Shown: positions 37,039-46,206 of the stretch, piece by piece
Position numbering within the stretch: the first letter of the stretch is position 1
Layout: every line of letters begins with the position of its first letter
Source: Ancylobacter sonchi
GTDB taxonomy: Bacteria > Pseudomonadota > Alphaproteobacteria > Rhizobiales > Xanthobacteraceae
Assembly: GCF_018390695.1 (NCBI RefSeq)
Contig: NZ_JAHBGF010000028.1
Coordinates: 310,001-374,000, forward strand
Direction of reading: 5' to 3'
DNA: 64,000 nucleotides
Made by a program: the position numbers and the translations under genes
The notes under the pieces: model-generated
Told to the model about the DNA's origin: nothing
Database searches by the model: none
Seen by the model: only the letters and a program-made list of their open reading frames with translations

Positions 37039-37055
37039 ATTATAACAGTTCTAAA
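37039..37055 (-). promoter_or_regulatory. Candidate Irr-type iron-control box overlapping a -10 element, upstream of the siderophore-interacting protein gene
   Basis: Read on the minus strand this is TTTAGAACTGTTATAAT. It matches the rhizobial ICE/Irr pattern TTTAGAA-N3-TTCTAAA, as I recall it, at 12 of 14 fixed positions. The right arm contains TATAAT, a perfect -10 sequence for leftward transcription about 100 bases before the reductase start. The surrounding 37010-37110 is much richer in A and T than the rest of the window. The site could also affect fecI, which starts at 37132 on the other strand. Confidence 0.4.
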
Positions 37056-37131
37056 TATTGCTTGTTGAAGATGTTTTGCAACGTTGCTAGGTGTTGCTGG
37101 TTCTTCTCCGATCTGGACGGGCGCCCGACGC

Positions 37132-37623
37132 ATGTCGACGAGTCTCGACGACATCGAGAGTCTTTACGTCTCCGAGCATCGCCGGCTGGAGCGCGTCGCG
37201 GCGCGCCGGGTCGGGGCGGCGCACGCGGCCGACGTGGTGCATGACGTCTTCATGGCGCTGTGGGACCGCGCTCGCGGCGAGCAGCCGTTCTCCCCGCGCT
37301 ACCTGACCGGCGCCACCCGCTATGCCGCGATCGGCCATTACCGCGCCGAGCGTCGCCGCGAGGCGCTGCTGCGGCGGATGACCGAGGAGCAATATGCCGC
37401 GCCGGTGCCGTCGCCCGACCAGATCGTCGCGGCGCGGCAGGACCTCGACCGGCTCAACGCCGTGCTGGCGGCGCTGCCGGCGCGCACCCGCCAGATCTTC
37501 CTCTTGAACCGCGCGCACCAGTGCACCTATGACGAGATCGCGGCGGCGCTGGAGATTTCCTACAGCACGGTCGAGCGGGAGATCGCCCGCGCTCTTCTCG
37601 CCTGCCGGGCCGGCATCGAGTGA
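37132..37623 (+). CDS. fecI: FecI-type ECF RNA polymerase sigma factor
   Basis: This is an extracytoplasmic-function sigma factor of 163 residues. Region 2 spans about 9-75 (YVSEHRRLERVAARRVG; DVVHDVFMALWDRA matches the -10 recognition helix region). Region 4 spans about 105-160 (LAALPARTRQIFLLNRAHQCTYDEIAAALEISYSTVEREIARAL in parts), with the helix-turn-helix at about 132-152. FecI sigma factors drive receptor genes when FecR relays a surface signal. fecR and a signalling receptor follow directly. The ATG at 37132 is preferred over an in-frame start at 37084, whose extra residues have no counterpart. Confidence 0.9.
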   Translation: MSTSLDDIESLYVSEHRRLERVAARRVGAAHAADVVHDVFMALWDRARGEQPFSPRYLTGATRYAAIGHYRAERRREALLRRMTEEQYAAPVPSPDQIVAARQDLDRLNAVLAALPARTRQIFLLNRAHQCTYDEIAAALEISYSTVEREIARALLACRAGIE

Positions 37624-37686
37624 GGGACGCGCCGCCGTCGCGCGGCGGCGGGGCAGGCGGCGGACAAGCGGGCCGAACGAACGGAC

Positions 37687-38655
37687 ATGGACGAGGAACT
37701 GATCCGGCGGCAGGCAGTGGCCTGGTTCACCCGCATGAACGGGCGGCCGTCGTCCGAGGATCGGCGCGACTTCGCGCACTGGCTCGCCGCCTCCGCCGCG
37801 CATGAGCAGGCCTATGAGGGCGTGTGCGGCCTGTGGTCGGGCCTCGGCGCGGCGAGCGGGCTCGGCGCGGAGGACGAGGCGGCCCTCGAGCGTTCGCTGG
37901 AGCGCATCCGCGAGATGCGCCGCGCGCGCCGGCGCGGCCGGGGGGCGGCGGGTCTCGCGCTCGGCCTCGCGCTGCTGGTCGCCGGCGGCTGGCTCTGGCT
38001 CGATCATCCCCACGTGCTGCAGGACCTGCGCGCCGACTATGTGGCGCCGCGCGGCGAGACGCGCAGCGTGGCGCTCGCCGACGGCTCGCTGCTGCTGCTC
38101 GACGCCGACACCGCCATCGAGGTCGAACTCGGCGCGGAGCGGCGTCGCGTCGACATCCTGCGCGGCACGGTGTTCTTCCGGGTGAAACCCTCCGCGGTGC
38201 CCTTCGTGGTCGGCGCCAGCAATGGCGAGGCGCGCGTGCTCGGCACCGAGTTCGACGTGGCACGGCGGGAGGAGGGCGAGGTGACGGTGACGCTCGACAG
38301 CGGCCGCGTCGAGGTCGGCCTCACCGACCGCGCCGGCGCGGTGGTGTTGCAGCCGGGCGAGAGCGTCGACTATGGCGAGGAGGGGCTGGGCGCGCCGCAC
38401 GCGGTCGACCTCGAGGAGGCGGGGGCGTGGCGGCAGGGCCGCTACATCTTCACCAATGCCCGGCTCGCCGACGTGCTGGAGCGCATCGGCCGCTACCGCG
38501 ACGGGCGCATCGTGGTGCTCGGCTCGGCGCTCGCCGAGACGCGGGTGAGCGGCAACATCGCCCTGCGCGACACCGACGCCGCGCTGGCCGCGGTGCGCTC
38601 CTCGGTCGGCTTCCCGCTGCACGAGATCGGCCGGCTGACCATTATCGGCCCGTGA
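37687..38655 (+). CDS. fecR: FecR-family anti-sigma/signal transducer
   Basis: This membrane protein of 322 residues has a cytoplasmic N-terminal domain (about 1-80, starting EELIRRQAVAWFTRMN with the DUF4880 WxxR-like pattern DFAHWLAASAAHEQAYE). One membrane segment lies at about 87-105. The periplasmic FecR domain includes PRGETRSVALADGSLLLLDADT (in part about 120-140), VLGTEFDVAR and GRVEVG. The C-terminal segment with RYRDGRIVVLGSALAETRVSGNI is a short signalling-type domain. It receives the signal from the receptor STN domain and controls FecI. It lies 63 bases after fecI, with a GC-rich dyad in the gap. Confidence 0.9.
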   Translation: MDEELIRRQAVAWFTRMNGRPSSEDRRDFAHWLAASAAHEQAYEGVCGLWSGLGAASGLGAEDEAALERSLERIREMRRARRRGRGAAGLALGLALLVAGGWLWLDHPHVLQDLRADYVAPRGETRSVALADGSLLLLDADTAIEVELGAERRRVDILRGTVFFRVKPSAVPFVVGASNGEARVLGTEFDVARREEGEVTVTLDSGRVEVGLTDRAGAVVLQPGESVDYGEEGLGAPHAVDLEEAGAWRQGRYIFTNARLADVLERIGRYRDGRIVVLGSALAETRVSGNIALRDTDAALAAVRSSVGFPLHEIGRLTIIGP

Positions 38656-38798
38656 TTTTTGCCGGACGCGGAAAAAAATCGCGATCGGCTGAGGGTGCCG
38701 GCCATCCCCGCGCGACATGTCAGTGAAAGCCAGCCGCACCCGCACCGGGTTTGCCGGCGAAACGGCTTTCTCGGACGGGCGGATGCAAGGGGACGGGG

Positions 38799-41228
38799 AT
38801 GGGAATGAGCGTTGAGGACGGGGCGGGCAGGCGCGCGGGACTGCTGGCGACCACCTTCCTGTTGGTGGCGGCGGCGGGCGTCGCGACGAGCGGGCCGGCC
38901 GGCGCGCAGGCGGCGGTGCAGGCCGCCTATGTCTTCGACATTCCCGCCAAGCCGATCCGCGCGGCGATGAACGATATCGTGCGCGTCACCCGCCTCGACG
39001 TGGTGTTCCGCGAGACGCCGACCGCCTCCCGGCTCGGCAATCCGGTGCGCGGCTCGCTCACCGCCGGCCAGGCAGTGGCGATGCTGCTGGCCAATACCGG
39101 CCTGTCCTACCGCTTCAGCAACCCGACCACGGTGGAGATCTTCGACCCGGCGACGGCCGGCGCGACCGGCGCCGCGCCCAACGGCGCCATCGCGCTCGAC
39201 ACCATCCAGGTCGAGGGCTCCGGCACGCTGCCGGCTCCCTATGCCGGCGGGCAGGTCGCCACCGGCGGCACGGTGGGCGTGCTCGGCGTGCGCGACGTGA
39301 TGGACACGCCGTTCACCGTCGCCAACTACACCTCCAAGCTGATCGACGACCAGAACGCCCAGTCGATCGCCGATGTGGTGAAGAACGATCCGGCGATCCG
39401 CAATGTCGAGCCGACCAACACCGGAAACGGCAATTATTTCCTCATTCGCGGCATCCAGGTCGGCAACGGCGCGGTGGCGTTCGGCGGCCTGTTCGGCGTG
39501 GCGCCGAACAACCAGTCGACGCTGGCCGGCATCGAGCGGGTGGAGGTTCTGAAGGGGCCGGGCGCCTTCCTCAACGGCCTGTCGCCGAGCGGCGTCGGCG
39601 GCGTCATCAACCTGGTGCCCAAGCGCGCCGGCGACGACCCGCTGACCGAGCTGACCACCACCTACATCACCGACACCCAGTTCGGCGCCCATCTCGATGT
39701 CGGCCGGCGCTTCGGCGAGAACAAGGAATGGGGCGTTCGCGGCAACCTGCTCTATCGCGACGGCGACACCCCGGTCAGCCAGCAGTCGCAGGAGCTGATG
39801 AACGCCACGCTGGGCATCGACTACAAGGGCGACAAGCTGCGCCTCGCGCTCGACCTCGGCACGCAGGTCCTCAACACCGACCGGATGAACAACACCGTCA
39901 CCCTGGCCGCCGGCGCGCAGGTGCCCCGCCCGCCCTCGCCGGAGGACGGCTGGGTATCGCCGTGGAACTACAGCGACTTCCGCGACAATTACGGCATGCT
40001 GTCGGCGGAATACGACATCACCGACAACATCATGGTCTATGCCAAGGCCGGCATCGACACCACCGACTGGGACCAGGCGGTCGAATCCGGTACCAACCTG
40101 CAGTCCAACGGCAACTTCACCGCCAACGGCTATCGCTACCTGATCGACATCGAGCGGCAGTCAGGCGAGACCGGCGTCAGGGCGAGCTTCGACACCGGGC
40201 CCGTGGCGCACCAATTGGCCCTGTCGGCGAGCGCCTATACCGCCACACGCTGGTCGGCACCGACGACGAAGATATCGACCACCCCGTCCAACATCTACGA
40301 CCCGACCTTCGCGCCCGAGCCCGTCATCCCCACCATGGTGATGGGCCCGCAGAGCGAAACCTCGTTCTCCAGCTACGCGCTGTCCGACACGCTCTCCATG
40401 CTCGACGAGCGCATCCAGGTGACGCTCGGGCTGCGCCAGCAATATGTCGACGTCGACAATTTCAACGTCGTCACCGGCGCGCAGACCGGCGCCTATGACA
40501 GCGACGCGCTCACCCCGATGGTGGCGGTGCTGGTGAAGCCGTGGGAGCGGGTGTCGCTCTATGCGAGCTACATCGAGGGCCTGACCGCCGGCCAGGTGGT
40601 GCCGGTGTCCTACGCCAATGGCGGCGAGGTGCTGCCGCCCTTCACCACCAAGCAGTACGAGGCCGGCATCAAGGTCGACTGGGGCACGCTGCTCACCACG
40701 CTGAGCGTCTTCCACACGACGCAGGCTTCCGGCATCGCCAACACCGCGACCAACACCTTCACCGCCGACGGCGAGACGGTGTATCGCGGCATCGAGTTCG
40801 ACGTCGCCGGCGAGATCGCCCCCTCGCTGCGCATCCTCGGCGGCTTCGTGCTGCTCGACGCCGAGATGACGCAGACCGCCAACGGCACCTATAACGGCAA
40901 TGACGCCACCGGCGCGCCGCCGGTCACCGCGACGCTCGGCCTCGAATGGGACCCGAGCTTCGTGCCGAACCTCACTTTGTTCGGTCGGATGAACGCCACC
41001 GGCTCCGCCTATGTCGACGCCGCCAACACCCAGAAGATCGGCAGCTGGACCACGTTCGACTTCGGCGCCCGCTACAAGATCGAGCGCGAGGGCCGCGAGC
41101 CGGTGATCATCCAGGCCAACCTGACCAACGCCTTCAACGAGGCCTACTGGACGACCTATCCCGGCTACAACCTGCTGTACTCGGGCGAGGCGCGCACGCT
41201 GGCGATCTCCACCGTGTTCAAGTTCTGA
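38799..41228 (+). CDS. TonB-dependent siderophore receptor with N-terminal STN signalling domain
   Basis: This outer-membrane receptor has 809 residues. After a signal peptide (about 1-37) comes an STN domain (about 44-116: YVFDIPAKPIRAAMNDIV through NPTTVEIFDP), which marks receptors that signal to FecR/FecI. A TonB box candidate DTIQV (134-138) precedes the plug (about 160-290; VKNDPAIRNVEPTN, LKGPGAFLNGLSPSGVGGVINLVPK in parts). The 22-strand barrel ends in VFKF. The ATG at 38799 is next to AAGGGGA; an ATG six bases later is also possible. It sits between fecR and the periplasmic binding protein, so it imports a ferric siderophore or citrate and switches on its own operon. Confidence 0.92.
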   Translation: MGMSVEDGAGRRAGLLATTFLLVAAAGVATSGPAGAQAAVQAAYVFDIPAKPIRAAMNDIVRVTRLDVVFRETPTASRLGNPVRGSLTAGQAVAMLLANTGLSYRFSNPTTVEIFDPATAGATGAAPNGAIALDTIQVEGSGTLPAPYAGGQVATGGTVGVLGVRDVMDTPFTVANYTSKLIDDQNAQSIADVVKNDPAIRNVEPTNTGNGNYFLIRGIQVGNGAVAFGGLFGVAPNNQSTLAGIERVEVLKGPGAFLNGLSPSGVGGVINLVPKRAGDDPLTELTTTYITDTQFGAHLDVGRRFGENKEWGVRGNLLYRDGDTPVSQQSQELMNATLGIDYKGDKLRLALDLGTQVLNTDRMNNTVTLAAGAQVPRPPSPEDGWVSPWNYSDFRDNYGMLSAEYDITDNIMVYAKAGIDTTDWDQAVESGTNLQSNGNFTANGYRYLIDIERQSGETGVRASFDTGPVAHQLALSASAYTATRWSAPTTKISTTPSNIYDPTFAPEPVIPTMVMGPQSETSFSSYALSDTLSMLDERIQVTLGLRQQYVDVDNFNVVTGAQTGAYDSDALTPMVAVLVKPWERVSLYASYIEGLTAGQVVPVSYANGGEVLPPFTTKQYEAGIKVDWGTLLTTLSVFHTTQASGIANTATNTFTADGETVYRGIEFDVAGEIAPSLRILGGFVLLDAEMTQTANGTYNGNDATGAPPVTATLGLEWDPSFVPNLTLFGRMNATGSAYVDAANTQKIGSWTTFDFGARYKIEREGREPVIIQANLTNAFNEAYWTTYPGYNLLYSGEARTLAISTVFKF

Positions 41229-41240
41229 GGCCGGCGGCCG

Positions 41241-42164
41241 ATGCGGGGAACCGCCAGTCGGCGCGGCGTCATCGGGGGCGGGCTCATGCTCGCCCTCTCG
41301 GCGTTTTCCGCGCGGGGCGAGGATGCGCGCCGGCGGGTGGAGATGCCGCTCGGCGCGCTCGACGTCCCCGTACCGCCGCGCCGCGTCGTCGCCATCGATT
41401 CCCGCATCAGCCTCGAATCCGCGCTGGCGCTCGACCTGCCGCTGGTTGGCTACAGCCACAGCCGCGCACGGCCCTGGGTGCCGGTGCCGGCCTCGGTGCC
41501 GATGCTGGCGGCGCCGCCGGACCTCGAGCAGATTCTCATGCTGGCGCCCGACCTCATCCTGTGTCCGGACACCGCGCCCGCCTCCGACTGGTGGCCACTC
41601 GACCGGCTGCAGGCCATCGCTCCGGTGCTGCCAAGCAGCCACCGTGTCACCTGGCAGGCCAATCTGCGCGATCTCGCCGGCTGGCTGGACCGCATGGATC
41701 TGGCGCAGGCGCGCATCGCCGACCACGCCGCCCGCATCGCCGGCATCCGCGCGCGCCACGGTGCCACCATTGCCGGCACCCGCGTGGCGGCGCTGTATTT
41801 CGACCCGCTGAAACGCCGCGCCATGGTGTGCAGCGCCGGCACCGGCTACGGCCTGCTGATGCCGGCGCAGGTGTTGGCCGAGCTTGGCGGCAGCGAGATC
41901 GCCGCCGACCGGCTCGGCCCTTATGGCGAGGTGGCGCTGGAATCCTTCGGCGCGGTGCTCGGCGCCGCCGATGCGCTGCTGCTCATCGATTTCGGCGACG
42001 GTGCGCCCCAGGCGCTCGCCCGCGAGCCGCTGTGGCGCCGGCTGCCGGCGGTGCGGGCCGGCCGCGTGGAAACCGTCGCCGGCAACTGCACCTTCGGCGC
42101 CGGCTACACCGCGGACTATCTGGCGACCGCCTGGCAGGCGCTCTATGCGCGGGTGGAGGCATGA
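41241..42164 (+). CDS. Ferric siderophore ABC transporter substrate-binding protein (FecB/FhuD type)
   Basis: This periplasmic type III binding protein of 307 residues has a Tat-like start, ASRRGVIGGGLMLALSAFSARGE. It continues PRRVVAIDSRISLESALALDLPLVGYS (in part), the first lobe of the family, and APPDLEQILMLAPDLIL, the typical central segment. A long backbone helix joins the lobes (about 135-160). Ferric siderophore, citrate or haem ligands are possible. It lies 12 bases after the receptor gene and overlaps the permease start (ATGA). Confidence 0.88.
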   Translation: MRGTASRRGVIGGGLMLALSAFSARGEDARRRVEMPLGALDVPVPPRRVVAIDSRISLESALALDLPLVGYSHSRARPWVPVPASVPMLAAPPDLEQILMLAPDLILCPDTAPASDWWPLDRLQAIAPVLPSSHRVTWQANLRDLAGWLDRMDLAQARIADHAARIAGIRARHGATIAGTRVAALYFDPLKRRAMVCSAGTGYGLLMPAQVLAELGGSEIAADRLGPYGEVALESFGAVLGAADALLLIDFGDGAPQALAREPLWRRLPAVRAGRVETVAGNCTFGAGYTADYLATAWQALYARVEA

Positions 42165-43156
42165 GCCGGCGCGCCTTCCGCCTGGCGCTGTTCTCGACGG
42201 CGCTGTTGGTGCTCGCCGCCGGCCTCGGGCTGCTGGCCGGCCCGCGCAGCCTGTCGCTGGCCGCGCTGGCCGAGGCGGTGCGCGGGCACGGCGACGACGA
42301 GGCCTGGCTGATCCTCGCCGGGCTGCGCGCACCGCGCGTGCTGCTCGGCGGCCTCGTCGGCGCGGCGCTGGCGGTAGCGGGCGGCATCATCCAGGCGGCG
42401 ACACGCAATCCGCTCGGCGATCCCGGCCTTCTCGGCATCAATGCCGGCGCCGGCCTCGCCGTGGTGGTCGGCACCGGGCTGCTCGGGCTGGCCGGCGCCG
42501 GCTGGATTCTCGTCCTCGCCGCGCTGGGGGCGACGCTGGCGGCGCTGGCGGTGCCCCTGCTGGCCGGGCTGGCGCGCAGCAGCGACGCGCCGGTGCGGCT
42601 TACCCTGGCGGGCGTCGCGGTGGGGGCATTGTGCTACGGGCTGACCCAGGCGGCGGCGCTGGCCGATCCCGAGCGCTTCGACCTGGTGCGCAACTGGCGG
42701 GTGGGCGCGCTGTCCGGCGACGCGGCGGCGCTGCTGCCGGCGGTGGCGCCGGCACTGCTCGCCGGCTTTCTCGTGAGCGCGCTGCTGGCGCCGGCACTCA
42801 ACGTCGCGGCGCTCGGCGAGGAGCGCGCGGCGACGCTCGGCCTGCCGCTCGGCGCCACGCGGGCGCTCGCCCTGCTCGCGGTGATTCTGCTCGCGGGCGG
42901 CGCGACGGCGGCGGCCGGGCCGATCGGCTTTGTCGGCCTCGCCGCACCGCATGCCGTGCGGCTGCTGGTCGGGGCCGATGCGCGGGCGGCGCTCGTCCAT
43001 GCCGGACTGATCGGCGCCGCGCTGGTCATCGCCGCCGACGCGCTCGGCCGGGTGGCGGTGGCGCCGGCCGAGGTGCCGGTCGGCATCGTCACCACGCTTG
43101 TGGGCGCGCCGGTGCTGCTCCTGCTGGTGCGCACCCGCGCCCGGAGGCCGGCATGA
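42161..43156 (+). CDS. FecCD-family ABC permease (first of two)
   Basis: This inner-membrane permease of 331 residues has about ten hydrophobic helices. Family motifs are LRAPRVLLGGLVGAALAVAGGIIQAATRNPLGDPGLLGINAGA in parts (about 54-97), WRVGALSG (about 182-189) and AAGPIGFVGLAAPHAVRLLVG (about 257-277). These are the signature of BtuC/FecCD/FhuB proteins. With the next gene it forms a heterodimeric channel. Its start overlaps the binding-protein stop, and its stop overlaps the second permease start. A long in-frame extension upstream lies within the receptor gene and is a shadow. Confidence 0.92.
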   Translation: MSRRAFRLALFSTALLVLAAGLGLLAGPRSLSLAALAEAVRGHGDDEAWLILAGLRAPRVLLGGLVGAALAVAGGIIQAATRNPLGDPGLLGINAGAGLAVVVGTGLLGLAGAGWILVLAALGATLAALAVPLLAGLARSSDAPVRLTLAGVAVGALCYGLTQAAALADPERFDLVRNWRVGALSGDAAALLPAVAPALLAGFLVSALLAPALNVAALGEERAATLGLPLGATRALALLAVILLAGGATAAAGPIGFVGLAAPHAVRLLVGADARAALVHAGLIGAALVIAADALGRVAVAPAEVPVGIVTTLVGAPVLLLLVRTRARRPA

Positions 43157-44205
43157 GCCTCGTCCGCGACACCGTGCGGCCGGCGCCGCTGCGGCTGCGC
43201 GTCGGGCCGGCGGCGCTGAAGCTGGAGCGACGCATGGCGGGCGTGTGCCTCGCTCTGGCGCTGGGCGCCGTCGCGCTCGCGCTCGCGGCCTTGTGCATCG
43301 GCACGCTGCCGGTGACGCCGCTGCAGGCGGGACGGGCGCTGATCGGCGAGGGGCCGGCGGCGGTCCGGCTGGTGGTGACCGAGTGGCGTGCGCCGCGCGT
43401 CGCCGGCGCGCTGATGGTCGGCGCCGCGCTCGGCATGGCCGGCGCGCTGTTCCAGACGCTGCTGCGCAACCCGCTCGGCAGCCCGGACATCGTCGGCTTC
43501 GACGCCGGGGCGTTCAGCGGCGCACTGCTCGCCATGCTGGCCGGGGCGGGGCCGCTGGCGGTCGCCGGCGCCGGTTTCGGCGGCGGGCTCGTCGCCGGGC
43601 TCGCGGTGTTCCTGCTCGCCGGCGCCGGGAGGCGGCTGGCGCTGATCCTCACCGGCATCGCTGTCGGGGCGCTGTTCACCGCGCTGAACGACTGGATCAT
43701 CCTCACCGCCCGGCTCGATACCGCGCTGGCGGCGGCAAGCTGGCGGCTCGGTTCGCTCGCCGGCATCGAGCGCGGCCGTCTTGTCGCGGCGGCGGCGCTG
43801 CTCCTCGTGCTGCTGCCGCTCGGGCTCGCCTGCGCGCGCACGCTACGGGCCCTCGAACTCGGCGAGGAGCGGGCGGCGTCGCTGGGCGAGGCGCGCCGGC
43901 CGGCATGGACGCGCATCGCGCTGGTCGGGCTGGCGCTCACGGCCACCGCGACCTTCCTCGCCGGGCCGATCGGCTTCGTGGCGCTGATCGCGCCGCAGAT
44001 CGCGCGGAGCCTCACGCGCAGCGCCGGCCTGCCGCTGCTGGCCTCGGCACTGTCCGGCGCGGTGTTCCTGCTGGCGAGCGACGTGGCGGGGCGGCTGCTG
44101 TTCGCCCCGCGCACTATCCCCGCCGGGGCGCTGACTGCGGCAGTCGGCGGCGTCTATTTCGTCGCGCTGCTGTGGATGCGGCGGACCGGCGGAGCGATGC
44201 GATGA
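43153..44205 (+). CDS. FecCD-family ABC permease (second of two)
   Basis: This is a second permease of 350 residues, parallel to the first. Motifs are WRAPRVAGALMVGAALGMAGALFQTLLRNPLGSPDIVGFDAGA in parts (about 78-119), WRLGSLAGIERG (about 197-208) and AGPIGFVALIAPQIARSLT (about 258-276). An N-terminal cytoplasmic stretch of about 30 residues precedes the first helix. The ATG at 43153 overlaps the first permease stop and the gene ends overlapping the ATPase start, so the whole set is translationally coupled. Confidence 0.92.
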   Translation: MSLVRDTVRPAPLRLRVGPAALKLERRMAGVCLALALGAVALALAALCIGTLPVTPLQAGRALIGEGPAAVRLVVTEWRAPRVAGALMVGAALGMAGALFQTLLRNPLGSPDIVGFDAGAFSGALLAMLAGAGPLAVAGAGFGGGLVAGLAVFLLAGAGRRLALILTGIAVGALFTALNDWIILTARLDTALAAASWRLGSLAGIERGRLVAAAALLLVLLPLGLACARTLRALELGEERAASLGEARRPAWTRIALVGLALTATATFLAGPIGFVALIAPQIARSLTRSAGLPLLASALSGAVFLLASDVAGRLLFAPRTIPAGALTAAVGGVYFVALLWMRRTGGAMR

Positions 44206-45017
44206 GCGTGGCGGCGAGCGCGACACTTGCGCTGGAGGCGCGCGGCCTGGTGGCCGGGCATGGCGGACGCGCGGTGCTGGACGGCATCGATATCGGCTTT
44301 CCGCGCGGCGGCTTCTCGATCGTCGTCGGCCCCAACGCTTCCGGCAAGTCGACGCTGCTGCGCTGCCTCGCCAGCCTGATCCGGCCGATGGCGGGGGAGG
44401 TGCGGCTGGACGGCGAGAACATCGCCGGGCTGGGGCGGCGCGTGCTGGCCCGCCGGCTCGGCCTGCTGCCGCAACACATGGAGTTTCCCGAGGGCATACG
44501 GGTCGAGGAACTGGTGGGGCGCGGCCGCCACCCGCATCAGAGCCTGCTGCGGCAATGGTCCGATGCCGACGAGGTCGCCGTCACTGACGCGATGCGGGTC
44601 ACCGGCACCGCGTCGCTGGCCGGACGGCCGGTGCAGCAGCTCTCCGGCGGCCAGCGCCAGCGTGTGTCGATCGCCATGGCGCTGGCCCAGGAAACGCCGA
44701 TCCTGCTGCTCGACGAGCCGACCACCTATCTCGACCTCGCCCACCAGATCGAGGTGCTCGATTTGTGCCTGACGCTCAACCGGCTGGGTAAGACGCTGGT
44801 CGCGGTGCTGCACGACCTCAACCTCGCCTGCCGCTATGCCAGCCATCTCGTCGCGATGAAGGACGGGCGGATCGCGGCGCAGGGCGCGCCGGCCGATATC
44901 GTCAGCGCGTCCTTCGTCGCACGGGTGTTCGGCATCGATGCCCTGGTGCTGCCGGACCCGCTGACCGGCACGCCGATGGTGATTCCCGCCGCCCCGCACG
45001 GGCACCGGGCCGGCTAG
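44202..45017 (+). CDS. Ferric siderophore ABC transporter ATP-binding protein (FecE/FhuC type)
   Basis: This cytoplasmic ATPase of 271 residues has Walker A GPNASGKST (43-51), an unusual but accepted variant with serine in the loop that is typical of FecE/FepC. The Q loop is LGLLPQHMEFPEGIRVEELV, the signature is LSGGQRQRVSIAMALAQ, Walker B is ILLLDEPTTYLDLAHQ, and the H loop is VAVLHDLNLACRYA. It powers the two preceding permeases. It is the last gene of the iron block. Its TAG stop shares four bases (CTAG) with the converging CoxG-like gene. Confidence 0.92.
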   Translation: MSVAASATLALEARGLVAGHGGRAVLDGIDIGFPRGGFSIVVGPNASGKSTLLRCLASLIRPMAGEVRLDGENIAGLGRRVLARRLGLLPQHMEFPEGIRVEELVGRGRHPHQSLLRQWSDADEVAVTDAMRVTGTASLAGRPVQQLSGGQRQRVSIAMALAQETPILLLDEPTTYLDLAHQIEVLDLCLTLNRLGKTLVAVLHDLNLACRYASHLVAMKDGRIAAQGAPADIVSASFVARVFGIDALVLPDPLTGTPMVIPAAPHGHRAG

Positions 45018-45475
45018 GACGGCAGCGCGGCGGCACTGGCCTTCAGCCGCTCGGCGAAGGCGGTGAAGAACTGGTCCGCCAGCTTGCGCGCGGTGGCCTG
45101 CACCAGCCGGCCGCCGAGCGAGGCCAGCTTGCCGCCGATCTCCGCCGTGGCAGCGTAGCCGAGCACGGTCTCCTCGCCGTCGGCGGCGAGCGTCACCGCC
45201 GAGGCGCCCTTGGCGAAGCCGGCGACGCCCCCATTGCCCTGGCCGACGATGCGGCAGCCCTCGGGCGCCTCGATGTCCTGCAACTCCACCGTACCGGCGA
45301 AGTTCGCCGACATCGGCCCGACCTTGAGCTGCACCTTGGCGCGGAAGCCGGTCGGCGAGGTCTGTTCCAGTTCCTTGCAGCCGGGAATACAGGCCTTCAA
45401 TGTCTCGACGTCGAAAAGCGCCGCCCAGACCGCCGCGCGCGGCGCGGCGATGCGGTGTTCGCCGGTAATCTCCAT
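45014..45475 (-). CDS. CoxG-like SRPBCC-fold protein (carbon monoxide dehydrogenase subunit G family)
   Basis: This small protein of 153 residues starts MEITGEHRIAAPRAAVWAALFDVETLKACIPGCKELE (in parts), the CoxG/DUF1857 family hallmark. The helix-grip (START-like) fold continues to a C-terminal amphipathic helix. CoxG recruits CO dehydrogenase to the membrane in Oligotropha. Relatives lacking the long C-terminal anchor, like this one, accompany other Mo hydroxylases. The ATG at 45475 is chosen because similarity begins there; the upstream in-frame part lies inside livF. It is the last gene of the Mo-hydroxylase/Liv operon. Confidence 0.88.
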   Translation of the reverse strand: MEITGEHRIAAPRAAVWAALFDVETLKACIPGCKELEQTSPTGFRAKVQLKVGPMSANFAGTVELQDIEAPEGCRIVGQGNGGVAGFAKGASAVTLAADGEETVLGYAATAEIGGKLASLGGRLVQATARKLADQFFTAFAERLKASAAALPS

Positions 45476-45495
45476 GAAGTGTCCTCCGGGCGCCG

Positions 45496-46192
<697 letters not shown>

Positions 46193-46206
<14 letters not shown>

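Noticed and set aside
37624..37686. GC-rich dyad between fecI and fecR as a regulatory element
   Set aside because: CGCCGCCG/CGGCGGCG is expected by chance in GC-rich spacers, and there is no supporting feature.
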